From Gammaproteobacteria bacterium (GTDB lineage: Bacteria; Pseudomonadota; Gammaproteobacteria; Arenicellales; Arenicellaceae), in NCBI GenBank assembly GCA_013002025.1, contig JABDKW010000042.1, forward strand, positions 1 to 64,000: a stretch of DNA of 64,000 nt. Reading direction: 5' to 3'. The first letter of the stretch is position 1. Each line of letters begins with the position of its first letter. Below the pieces are notes generated by a model that saw only the letters and a program-made list of their open reading frames with translations, did no database searches and was not told where the DNA came from. Position numbers and translations under genes: made by a program. Positions 25,496 through 33,463 of the stretch are shown here, one piece after another.

Positions 25496-27347
25496 TCGTT
25501 CGATCATCATTCAACCCCAGTTTAATTCTCAGCGGATTGTAGCATACAGCTTGCCAAAATCCATGGTAGCCACAATACCATTTGAGCGCTGTTTTTTCGC
25601 GCTCGCTCACGGTTGTGTCTGAAAAATAACAGTTTTTCACATCTTTTCGCCATAACGGTTCAGAACGTTCGAACCAGTGTTGATACGCCTGTTCTCTTTC
25701 AAGCCCAGCATCCATCACACTGTGGAATTTGGTCTTAGCATTACGAGCCTTGAGACGCTCAGAGAGGTCTGCCCTAAAAGCATTCATTACAATGGGTCTG
25801 GAAACGCTGGCATTGCGCAACTGTTCAGCAGGCAACGCTAGCGCGAATTCGACCAGATCACGATCACGAAACGGAAAACGGCGCTCCACACCATATCCGG
25901 CCTCCATATGTTTGCCGGCATGAATATCATCTCCCATAAGACTATCCATTACGTTCAGAAATTGCTGTGGTCGATGGGCTTTCGTTAGCGCCGCAGTCAG
26001 CCAGTGGGGTGGTGATTGCAACACTTGCCGCGCCCGTTCGCTGAGGGCAGCGGGGGCTGGATTTTTCCGCAGGCGACGCAGGATCACTCGATTGCGGATT
26101 TTAGGCAGCGGGACCATTAAGTGATTCTTAATCAACCGCAAAACGCCATTTCCCTGCGGCCATAAGAACTTCAGTTCCGCTAACGCCTCGCGCAAACGTC
26201 CCTGTCGCAGTAAAGACAGCAACACCGCATTACCATCGCTGTAGAGCAAATCACCTCCAACGCCGGACAACAAAACACGCGATCCACACTGACTGGCTCG
26301 CGCCAGCAAAGCTTGATTAAACGCACTGAATGGCGTTGCATAACAGAGCGCTGGATTGGTGTACGTTGACTCATCAAACTGCGGCCACTGTCGATCGCAA
26401 TTGATGAATTCTTGGGGTATTTGAAGCTGCTCGCACAATTCTGTGGAATACAGACGTTCATCATCGTCTGCAAATTCATCAAACACCCATGAGTAAGCTG
26501 TGACGGGACGCGCGCTGGTCTGTACAGCCGCAATGGTCATCGGAATTGAGTCCAGCCCGCCACTTAACATGCACCCCACCGGCTCGATTGATCGCATACG
26601 ACGCGCCACCGCCCGTTTCAATAGCCGGCGATACTCGGCCGCCAATTCAGATTCACTGTATCCCCGTAAGCGCTTAGACGAGTCTGGCAAATAAAATGTT
26701 TTTGCCTGCAAAACCCCGTCATGAAATTCAAGCTGTTGCCCAGGAAACAGTGGTGTGATGTTTTGCAGGGTGCTACTGGGCCGATTCTCGGAAAGGTGAC
26801 AGAGGATTCGCAGACGTTTCTCATCATTAAGTTGGTAGCCGATATCAGGATGCGCTGCCAGCGCCATCTCATGCGTGGCCATGTACAACTTCGAGCCGCT
26901 TTGATGGTAGAACAATTGGCGCCCGCCCATAGCGTCGCGCGCTGCCAGCAATTTCTTGTTGCGTGCATCATAAAAAACCAGCGCGAACGGCCCCACAATT
27001 CGCGCCAATCGGGCGTCACCAAATTCTTTCAGGTAGCGTTGCAATAGCGCGGCGTCGCTGACACTGACATTCTCGGTAAGATTTAGGTCTGCGAACAAGT
27101 CAGCCCTGTTGTCGACACGCCCGTAAAACGCCAACCAGGTATCCGTTTCTGCGTCGTGTAGCGGTTGTGCCTCACCCACTTCTTCTGGCACTGTCCACAT
27201 TCGATGGTACCTGAGTAAAAATCCGTCCCGTTGAACTGATTCATAACCATCTGGGCCATATAACCCCAGTTGGCTGTTCATACGCCCAACAACGGAGTGG
27301 TCTAAAGATACGCCACCAGGATCTATGCACAACAAAAAAGCGCTCAT
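25485..27347 (-). CDS. Lasso peptide macrolactam synthetase (asparagine synthetase-like)
   Basis: 620-aa protein with the two-domain asparagine synthetase plan: an N-terminal Ntn-type domain (AFYGRVDNRADL, GPFALVFYDARNKKLLAARDAMGGRQLFYH) and a C-terminal ATP-PP domain with the P-loop SGGLDS at 262-267 and LLSGVGGDLLYSDG. Glutamine-hydrolysing enzymes start with Met-Cys; this one starts MSAFLL and lacks that nucleophile, as lasso C proteins do. It would adenylate the core Glu side chain and join it to Gly1. It is the first gene of a two-gene operon with the precursor, which it overlaps. The start is ATG 27347 (GGGTGG upstream); TTG 27362 is rejected. A non-lasso amidotransferase role is possible but the adjacent precursor argues against it. 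Confidence 0.85.
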   Translation of the reverse strand: MSAFLLCIDPGGVSLDHSVVGRMNSQLGLYGPDGYESVQRDGFLLRYHRMWTVPEEVGEAQPLHDAETDTWLAFYGRVDNRADLFADLNLTENVSVSDAALLQRYLKEFGDARLARIVGPFALVFYDARNKKLLAARDAMGGRQLFYHQSGSKLYMATHEMALAAHPDIGYQLNDEKRLRILCHLSENRPSSTLQNITPLFPGQQLEFHDGVLQAKTFYLPDSSKRLRGYSESELAAEYRRLLKRAVARRMRSIEPVGCMLSGGLDSIPMTIAAVQTSARPVTAYSWVFDEFADDDERLYSTELCEQLQIPQEFINCDRQWPQFDESTYTNPALCYATPFSAFNQALLARASQCGSRVLLSGVGGDLLYSDGNAVLLSLLRQGRLREALAELKFLWPQGNGVLRLIKNHLMVPLPKIRNRVILRRLRKNPAPAALSERARQVLQSPPHWLTAALTKAHRPQQFLNVMDSLMGDDIHAGKHMEAGYGVERRFPFRDRDLVEFALALPAEQLRNASVSRPIVMNAFRADLSERLKARNAKTKFHSVMDAGLEREQAYQHWFERSEPLWRKDVKNCYFSDTTVSEREKTALKWYCGYHGFWQAVCYNPLRIKLGLNDDRTNEK

Positions 27348-27468
27348 GTCGCGACCACCCAAAAGTCGCTGTCAGATGCGCTGTGCGGCGTACCGATGAG
27401 ACAGGCTAAAAAATAGAGATCAAACACGGCGGGCATAAATGAATGTGTATTGTTGAGCTTCGAACTAC

Positions 27469-27474
27469 TATAAT
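27469..27474 (+). promoter_or_regulatory. Possible -10 element of the RgpF-like gene
   Basis: Perfect TATAAT 43 bp before ATG 27517 in the 169-bp divergent region shared with the lasso operon. No convincing -35 at standard spacing. Confidence 0.35.
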
Positions 27475-27516
27475 CGCGCTCGAGATAGCTTAATAATAAA
27501 CGCTCTCGTACCTTAA

Positions 27517-28422
27517 ATGCTAAAAACTGCTGCTCTGTTTCACTTCCGCCAGGCGGTCTATCTACAGGACTTTCAAAAAGCGCTGGAACGCCTGCCCGCT
27601 GATACCGACCTGTATATTAATATCGCGGAGAGCTCGCCTTCGGTGGCAGCTCTAGGTGAGCAAAAAGAAGCCTTGCTGGAAACATTCCCCCACGCAGAGA
27701 TTATCAGCAGCCCCGATCGCGGCATGGCCATGGGCGGATTATTTCAGCTATTGGAATATATTCGCGGGAAGAACTATGGCGCAATAATGTTCGCACATGG
27801 GCTCGGCCAAGAGGAATGGCGTAAGAAAATGTTGCTATCAATGAGCATGAACTCCGGCAAGGTGATGCTTCGATTTTCCCAGAATCAAAGCGGTGAGAAA
27901 CTGCCGGCGGGATTGATTGGCGATCGTGTTCTGCCTTTTGATTATTACAATATCGGCCCCTTTATGGCTCTAGCTAGCCGCCATCGAATCGACTTGAACA
28001 CGTCATGGGAAGCATTCTTTGAGCAACACCCTAAGGCTCGCGATATGCCGGTGCTGGAGCGAGCACCCTGGGCCAGCGAGAACCGATTGCTGAGTCATCG
28101 CCCTGAGGTTGACCTTGAATACGCGCGCGCCGTGTTTGGTAATTTGAACTCGGCTACGCAACTAATGAATCAGGAATACTTGCTGCAGTTTTCGCAGGAC
28201 AGTGTGATCGGTCAACTGCCGTTTTTTCCGGGTGGCTGCTTTTGGATCAATGGCCAATTAATGGCCAAGTTATACCCCAAAATTGATTTTACTGCGGAGT
28301 TCGCGCAGTTGCCCGAAGGGCTGATTTCCGATGACCAGTTTCAATCGCCGGCACACGCCTGGGAACGATTATTACCAGTGATGGCGGCAAAACTCGGCTT
28401 CGGCATTCTGACTCTGCAATAA
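27517..28422 (+). CDS. RgpF-like (rhamnan synthesis F) protein
   Basis: 301-aa protein resembling the rhamnan synthesis protein F family. Evidence is spread along the chain: N-terminal LFHFRQAVYLQDFQKALERLPADTDLYINIA, the region FPHAEIISSPDRGMAMGG, and the C-terminal FFPGGCFWINGQLMAKL with AHAWERLLPVMAAKLGF, which fits the family's conserved 'FPAGTMFW ... HALERLLP' end. RgpF-like proteins act in surface polysaccharide assembly, probably as glycosyltransferases. Several conserved positions differ (DRGMAMGG where others have NRGRDIAP), so it is a divergent member. It is divergent from the lasso operon with a shared control region; a functional link is not shown. Start ATG 27517. Confidence 0.65.
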   Translation: MLKTAALFHFRQAVYLQDFQKALERLPADTDLYINIAESSPSVAALGEQKEALLETFPHAEIISSPDRGMAMGGLFQLLEYIRGKNYGAIMFAHGLGQEEWRKKMLLSMSMNSGKVMLRFSQNQSGEKLPAGLIGDRVLPFDYYNIGPFMALASRHRIDLNTSWEAFFEQHPKARDMPVLERAPWASENRLLSHRPEVDLEYARAVFGNLNSATQLMNQEYLLQFSQDSVIGQLPFFPGGCFWINGQLMAKLYPKIDFTAEFAQLPEGLISDDQFQSPAHAWERLLPVMAAKLGFGILTLQ

Positions 28423-28492
28423 TTTCCGTGCAGTAAAACTGCGATCAGGCAACGTGAGGCACAAGCCTGAGCCTGAAACTCAGGTCTTCAAC

Positions 28493-29551
28493 TCAGATCT
28501 TAACCCCTGACCTTCGCAGGTCTACCGAGGTTGCCAATTCGGCCAACAGCTCAGCGGTTTGATCAATATTGATGCAGGCATCGGTAATACTTTGACCGTA
28601 CACCAGTTCAGCCGCGCTTTTAACCGCTTGATTACCCTCGCGTAAATGGCTTTCAATCATGCAGCCAACAATCGCGTCAGTGCCCGCGGCAACTTGCCCC
28701 GCGACATCTTTGCCCACTGCCAACTGTCGCTGATACTGCTTGCTGCTGTTGGCGTGACTAAAATCGATCATCAGCCCGGTATCGATGCCGCGTTTGGTTA
28801 AGGCCTCACTGGCCGATGCGACGCTCTCACGGTCGTAGTTTGGCTGCCGGCCGCCGCGCAGGATTACATGCGCATCGGCATTCCCGGCGGTGGTGAATAA
28901 GGCCGTGGTGCCCTGCTCCGTGGGGCTCAGAAACACATGTTCCGTTTGCGCCGCAATGACCGCATCCGCCGCGATGTCAATATTGCCATTGGTGCCGTTT
29001 TTAAAACCAATCGGGCATGACAAACCGGATGCTAACTCGCGATGCACCTGACTTTCGGTGGTGCGGGCACCAATAGCACCCCAGGAAATCAAATCCGCGT
29101 AGTATTGCCCGGTGACAGCATCCAAAAACTCGCTGCCGGCCGGCAGTCCCAGAGCATTGATGTCCAAAAGCAGTTTGCGGGCAATATCCAGACCCGTATC
29201 CACGTCAAAACTGCCATTTAAATGGGGGTCATTAATCAGCCCTTTCCAGCCGATGGTGGTTCGGGGTTTTTCAAAGTAAACCCTCATGATCACCTCCAAT
29301 TGTCTTTGGTGCTGCACCCGCAATTTTGTCAATTGGCGCGCGTAATCCATTGCGGCCACCGGGTCATGGATGGAGCAGGGCCCCACCACCACCAGCAAGC
29401 GCCCATCACGACGGTGCAGAATACCACTAATGCTGTTGCGGGTATCGGTAACCAATTGATCAATTTCTGGCGTGATCGTGTGCTTTGCAAGCAATTTACT
29501 GGGCGGCAAAATCGGGTCAATTGCCTTTATCCGTCGGTTATTCGTACTCAT
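28493..29551 (-). CDS. 3-deoxy-7-phosphoheptulonate synthase (class I, AroF/G/H type)
   Basis: 352-aa DAHP synthase joining phosphoenolpyruvate and erythrose 4-phosphate, first step of aromatic amino acid synthesis. Signatures: LVVVGPCSIHDPVAAMDYA, RVYFEKPRTTIGWKGLINDPHLNGS, GAIGARTTESQVHRELASGLSCPIGFKNGTNG, DFSHANSSKQYQRQ and GCMIESHLREGNQ. Which amino acid inhibits it cannot be told. The start is ATG 29551 (MSTNNRRIKAID). The longer frame begins at a TTG and adds 24 residues with no family similarity. Confidence 0.93.
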   Translation of the reverse strand: MSTNNRRIKAIDPILPPSKLLAKHTITPEIDQLVTDTRNSISGILHRRDGRLLVVVGPCSIHDPVAAMDYARQLTKLRVQHQRQLEVIMRVYFEKPRTTIGWKGLINDPHLNGSFDVDTGLDIARKLLLDINALGLPAGSEFLDAVTGQYYADLISWGAIGARTTESQVHRELASGLSCPIGFKNGTNGNIDIAADAVIAAQTEHVFLSPTEQGTTALFTTAGNADAHVILRGGRQPNYDRESVASASEALTKRGIDTGLMIDFSHANSSKQYQRQLAVGKDVAGQVAAGTDAIVGCMIESHLREGNQAVKSAAELVYGQSITDACINIDQTAELLAELATSVDLRRSGVKI

Positions 29552-29850
29552 GATTTTTGGCTTAGGTTTTCGAACATCGGAGTGTAACAACTTAGCCGCA
29601 TTGGGCAGCACCGAAATTGTCAAAAAAAAGAAGTGTTTTAAGCGACTATTTTGCGCTCAATCTGAGCATATACGATTGTCGCTAAGCCGCGTGATTGCTA
29701 CTATTGAGCGCCTTTCGCGCGACCCGGCTTCGGGTTTGTTGAGGGGCTGGATTGCAAACCGCATCATAGCGCGGCAAAAACACGAATTTCGTAACATCTG
29801 ACATACCCTCCGTGCATCCTGTGGAGGGGGATACAAAGAGGATTATTAAT

Positions 29851-31614
29851 ATGGCTCGAATGACCCCTAGCGAAGCGTTTGTAGAAACTCTGGTTGCCAA
29901 CGAAGTGACTGATATTTTTGGCATCATGGGTTCAGCCTTTATGGATGCCATGGACATCTTTGCACCGGCCGGCATCACGCTGATACCGGTGGTGCATGAG
30001 CAGGGCGCGGGCCATATGGCGGACGGCTATGCGCGGGCCTCAGGCCGTCACGGCGTAGTCATCGGGCAAAACGGCCCCGGTATCAGCAACGCCGTTACCG
30101 CCATAGCTGCGGCCTATTGGGCACACAGCCCGGTGGTGATGATTACACCGGAAACCGGCACCATGGGCCAGGGCCTGGGCGGCTTTCAGGAAGCCAACCA
30201 ATTGCCGATGTTTCAGGAATTCGTCAAGTATCAGGGGCACGTGAACAACCCTAACCGGATTGCCGAGTTTACCGGGCGGTGTTTCGACCGCGCCATGGCT
30301 GAAATTGGCCCCACCCAGCTCAATATTCCTCGTGATTTTTTCTACGGCGATTTAGACGTCGAAATTCCGCAGCCGCAAAAACTGGATCGCGGCCCCGGTG
30401 GTGAGAAATCATTGCAGGAAGCAGCCGATCTATTGGCCAAAGCCGAGTTCCCGGTCATCGTTTCCGGTGGTGGCGTAGTGATGGCTGACGGCGTTGAAGA
30501 ATGCAAGGCACTGGCTGAACTGCTTGGCGCGCCGGTGGTGAACAGCTATCAGCATAATGACTCCTTCCCCGCCAGCCACCCACTATGGTGCGGTCCGCTG
30601 GGCTATCAGGGCTCCAAAGCCGGCATGAAACTCATCTCCAAAGCGGACGTCGTGGTTGCTCTCGGTTCACGCTTGGGCCCGTTTGGCACGCTGCCACAAC
30701 ATGGCCTTGACTATTGGCCAAAGGACGCAAAAATCATCCAGATTGATGCCGACCACAAAATGCTTGGGTTGGTAAAGAAAATATCCGTCGGCATCTGTGG
30801 TGATGCCAAGGCTGCTGCCGTTGCGTTGACTCGTCTGCTGGACGAAAAAGACCTCGCCTGCAGCGCAACGAAGGAGTCACGAGGCGCTGAAATCGCCGCT
30901 GAAAAAGAGGCCTGGGAGAAAGAGCTGGATGAGTGGACGCATGAGCGCGATCCATTTAGCCTCGACATGATCGAAGAAGCCGCTGGCGAGGAAGGTAGCT
31001 GGTTGCACCCGCGCCAGGTGTTGCGCGAACTTGAAAAGGCCATGCCGGAAGATGCCATGGTGTCGACCGATATCGGCAATATCGACTCAGTTGCGCACAG
31101 CTATTTGCGTTTTGAAAAACCGCGCAGTTTCTTTGCACCCATGAGCTACGGTAATTGTGGTTATGCGCTACCCACTATTATTGGTGCCAAACGCGCCGTT
31201 CCTGACCGGCCGGCGATTGCCTATGCCGGTGATGGGGCCTGGGGCATGAGCATGGTAGAGGTGATGACTGCAGTGCGACATGACATTCCGGTTACAGCAG
31301 TGGTATTCCACAACCGTCAATGGGGCGCAGAGAAGAAGAATCAAGTGGATTTTTATAATCGGCGCTTCGTGGCTGATGAGTTAGAAAGTGAAAGCTTCGC
31401 CGGTATCGCCGAGGCCATGGGTGCGGAAGGTATCGTGGTCGACAAACTCGAAGACGTCGGCCCGGCACTGAAACGTGCTACGCAAATGCAAATGGAAGAT
31501 GGCAAGACCTGTGTTATTGAGATTATGTGCACCCGTGAATTGGGCGACCCGTTCCGTCGCGACGCACTCTCAAAACCGGTTCGCTATCTGGAGAAATACA
31601 AAGACTACATTTAG
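29851..31614 (+). CDS. xsc: Sulfoacetaldehyde acetyltransferase
   Basis: 587-aa thiamine diphosphate enzyme that splits sulfoacetaldehyde with phosphate into acetyl phosphate and sulfite, the key C-S cleavage in taurine and other C2 sulfonate catabolism. The acetolactate synthase-like fold begins RMTPSEAFVETLVANEVTDIFGIMGSAFMDAMDIF, with the ThDP glutamate in VVHEQGAGHMADGYARASGRHG. The C-terminal ThDP/Mg site has GDGAWGMSMVEVMTAVRHDIPV and NRQWGAEKKNQVDFYNRRFVADEL; this ending is typical of Xsc. An AGAGGA site supports ATG 29851 rather than GTG 29812. It stands alone upstream of a strong terminator, facing soeCBA. Its upstream enzyme Tpa is 31 kb away. Confidence 0.93.
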   Translation: MARMTPSEAFVETLVANEVTDIFGIMGSAFMDAMDIFAPAGITLIPVVHEQGAGHMADGYARASGRHGVVIGQNGPGISNAVTAIAAAYWAHSPVVMITPETGTMGQGLGGFQEANQLPMFQEFVKYQGHVNNPNRIAEFTGRCFDRAMAEIGPTQLNIPRDFFYGDLDVEIPQPQKLDRGPGGEKSLQEAADLLAKAEFPVIVSGGGVVMADGVEECKALAELLGAPVVNSYQHNDSFPASHPLWCGPLGYQGSKAGMKLISKADVVVALGSRLGPFGTLPQHGLDYWPKDAKIIQIDADHKMLGLVKKISVGICGDAKAAAVALTRLLDEKDLACSATKESRGAEIAAEKEAWEKELDEWTHERDPFSLDMIEEAAGEEGSWLHPRQVLRELEKAMPEDAMVSTDIGNIDSVAHSYLRFEKPRSFFAPMSYGNCGYALPTIIGAKRAVPDRPAIAYAGDGAWGMSMVEVMTAVRHDIPVTAVVFHNRQWGAEKKNQVDFYNRRFVADELESESFAGIAEAMGAEGIVVDKLEDVGPALKRATQMQMEDGKTCVIEIMCTRELGDPFRRDALSKPVRYLEKYKDYI

Positions 31615-31656
31615 TGCCTTGAGCGCCGCTTAGATTTAACAACGGCGAAAATCAAT

Positions 31657-31689
31657 AAAAGCCAGGCCGGTTCTCGGTCTGGCTTTTTT
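31657..31689 (+). terminator. Terminator between xsc and soeC (likely bidirectional)
   Basis: Stem aaagccaggccg/cggtctggcttt around a short loop, followed by six T on the plus strand. On the minus strand the same stem is followed by TTTTATT, so it can also serve soeABC, whose last stop is at 31737. Confidence 0.85.
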
Positions 31690-31736
31690 GTGTGACCTAC
31701 CCTCTAGCTCAATACAAGGCCGCGCTTGCTATTTGG

Positions 31737-32711
31737 TCAGTTGGATTGGTCGCCATGATAGAGCCGCACTACATGACGCGCTTCGGCAAAAAACAACCAG
31801 CGCTCTAATAGTGTTCCGCCCAGCATAAACACCATTGCCAGGTACACCGCCGACGGAATGCCAACCTGTCGTCCCCATATAATCAGCGCCAGCGGAATCA
31901 CGAATGTCAGCACCAACATGCAGCGGCGTAGTATTAACAGCCGCAATGCACCAGCATCATAGACAAATTCTTTGGTAAGAAATGTGCCCGAGCTGTGCCC
32001 GGCGTCCATCAAGCGTACTTGGGCCTGACTAAATCCGGTTGCGTCACCAATAGTCGTGCGGTTTTTACCGGCACCGTCAGGCTTGCCGATATGCCAGAAA
32101 TACAGCAACTTTAATAACAGGGTGACAATCAATGAAGTAATGAAGGCGTTGAACACCGGCGCCGGCAACTTGCCGAATTGGTATTGATACAACATGCCGT
32201 ATAACAGCGAACCACTCATCAAACTGAAACCAATATAGATGGGCGTGGTGAGGTTGTTATGCCATTGCCGGATCGGTTTGAGGCTGGCATAGATCATGCC
32301 GGTACAAACCAGTGTTGCGAAGGCAATGGCCAGTGCGACTAGAGCGGTGGTCGCTGTCAGACCAGTAGCGTCAACTCCAAACCAGAGCAGGGCGGCAAAG
32401 AGAATAAATGCCGGATAAAACAGCAATGCAAACACACCCTCGCGCGACAGCCATGAGGTGCGAAACCGATTAAACGCACGCCAGGCATTTTTAGGGTTAG
32501 CCAAGTGCAATGTTGAACTCAATAACCCCAAAGTCACCAAGACCAGACCAATGCCGCCATACAGGCCGAAGTAAGTTCGAAGCGAATCGGGACTCAGGGC
32601 GAGTGCCAACGCATCGGGGGAAAAAAGATAGAACAGGAGCAACCAAATCAGCAAACCGTATCCAGCGCCGGAGCTGACCGTAAAAATTAGTACTGAGAGT
32701 GCAGGCTTCAT
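31737..32711 (-). CDS. soeC: Sulfite dehydrogenase-like membrane anchor (DmsC/NrfD type)
   Basis: 324-aa integral membrane protein of the DmsC family with eight or so helices (MKPALSVLIFTVSSGAGYGLLIWLLLFYLF, YFGLYGGIGLVLVTLGLLSSTLHLANP, SWLSREGVFALLFYPAFILFA and others). DmsC-type anchors pass electrons between a cytoplasmic or periplasmic Fe-S/molybdenum dimer and the quinone pool. SHLANPKNAWRAFNRFRTSWLSREG-like sequence is typical of the family. As the third gene of an A-B-C operon beside xsc, SoeC is the most economical assignment. 16-bp gap after soeB; start ATG 32711. Confidence 0.82.
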   Translation of the reverse strand: MKPALSVLIFTVSSGAGYGLLIWLLLFYLFSPDALALALSPDSLRTYFGLYGGIGLVLVTLGLLSSTLHLANPKNAWRAFNRFRTSWLSREGVFALLFYPAFILFAALLWFGVDATGLTATTALVALAIAFATLVCTGMIYASLKPIRQWHNNLTTPIYIGFSLMSGSLLYGMLYQYQFGKLPAPVFNAFITSLIVTLLLKLLYFWHIGKPDGAGKNRTTIGDATGFSQAQVRLMDAGHSSGTFLTKEFVYDAGALRLLILRRCMLVLTFVIPLALIIWGRQVGIPSAVYLAMVFMLGGTLLERWLFFAEARHVVRLYHGDQSN

Positions 32712-32727
32712 AGTTATCAGTACCTCT

Positions 32728-33447
32728 TTAGCGCTGAATCAGCTTATTGGTCCACTGAGCAAGTTTTTGCATCGGCGAGCGCTGCACATCCATCGCCTCA
32801 GCCGTGTGCTGACGCGGCGGTAGATATCGATTAACCGGCTTGTAGCCCAATTCAGGCATCAGGCCCTGACCACCGCGCTCCACGGTTAATTTACTGACCG
32901 TTGAGTTGGGGTCATCGAAGTCGCCGAACACCCGGGAACTGGTGGGGCAACTCAGTACGCACGCGGGCTGGCGTTCCGCTTCCGGCAATGCTTCATCGTA
33001 AATACGATCTACGCAGAGTGTGCATTTTTTCATCACGCCCTGCTCCTCGTCTAACTCACGCGCGCCATAGGGGCAAGCCCAGGCACATAGATTACACCCC
33101 ATGCATTTATCCTGATCGACCAGCACAATGCCATCTTCCTCGCGTTTATACGAGGCTCCGGTTGGACAAACGGTAACGCAATCCGCCTCCTCACACTGCA
33201 TACAAGACATGGGCATGTGCACGGTTTTACTGACCGGAGCACCCTCTACCGGAATGCCGGCCACCGGAGTGCCGGCCACCTCATAAGTGCGAATTCGATT
33301 CAACCAGGTCCCTATCGGATCCCGGCCGTAAGGGTCTTGATCGGTGAGCGGGCCAATGGTGCCCGAGGTATTCCATTGTTTACATGCAGTTGCGCAGGCG
33401 TGACATCCTACGCAGGTGTCCAGGTCGATTGCTAAGCCAAGTTTCAT
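32728..33447 (-). CDS. soeB: Sulfite dehydrogenase-like iron-sulfur subunit
   Basis: 239-aa ferredoxin-like subunit with four [4Fe-4S] binding motifs: CVGCHACATACKQWN, CMQCEEADCVTVCPTGA, CMGCNLCAWACPYGA and CTLCVDRIYDEALPEAERQPACVLSCPT. It would relay electrons from SoeA to SoeC. It has no signal peptide, in line with a cytoplasmic-facing Soe complex. The GTWLNRIRTYEV region follows the first cluster as in DmsB/PsrB/SoeB proteins. Located 16 bp after soeA. Start ATG 33447. Confidence 0.88.
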   Translation of the reverse strand: MKLGLAIDLDTCVGCHACATACKQWNTSGTIGPLTDQDPYGRDPIGTWLNRIRTYEVAGTPVAGIPVEGAPVSKTVHMPMSCMQCEEADCVTVCPTGASYKREEDGIVLVDQDKCMGCNLCAWACPYGARELDEEQGVMKKCTLCVDRIYDEALPEAERQPACVLSCPTSSRVFGDFDDPNSTVSKLTVERGGQGLMPELGYKPVNRYLPPRQHTAEAMDVQRSPMQKLAQWTNKLIQR

Positions 33448-33463
33448 CGCTACTCTCCCACGC

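Noticed and set aside
25485-27347. Ordinary asparagine synthetase B
   Set aside because: The N-terminal Cys needed for glutamine hydrolysis is missing and a lasso-type precursor overlaps its end.
28423-28492. Hairpin cctgag/ctcagg between the RgpF-like gene and the DAHP synthase gene
   Set aside because: Only a 6-bp stem and no T-run on either strand. Not called as a terminator.
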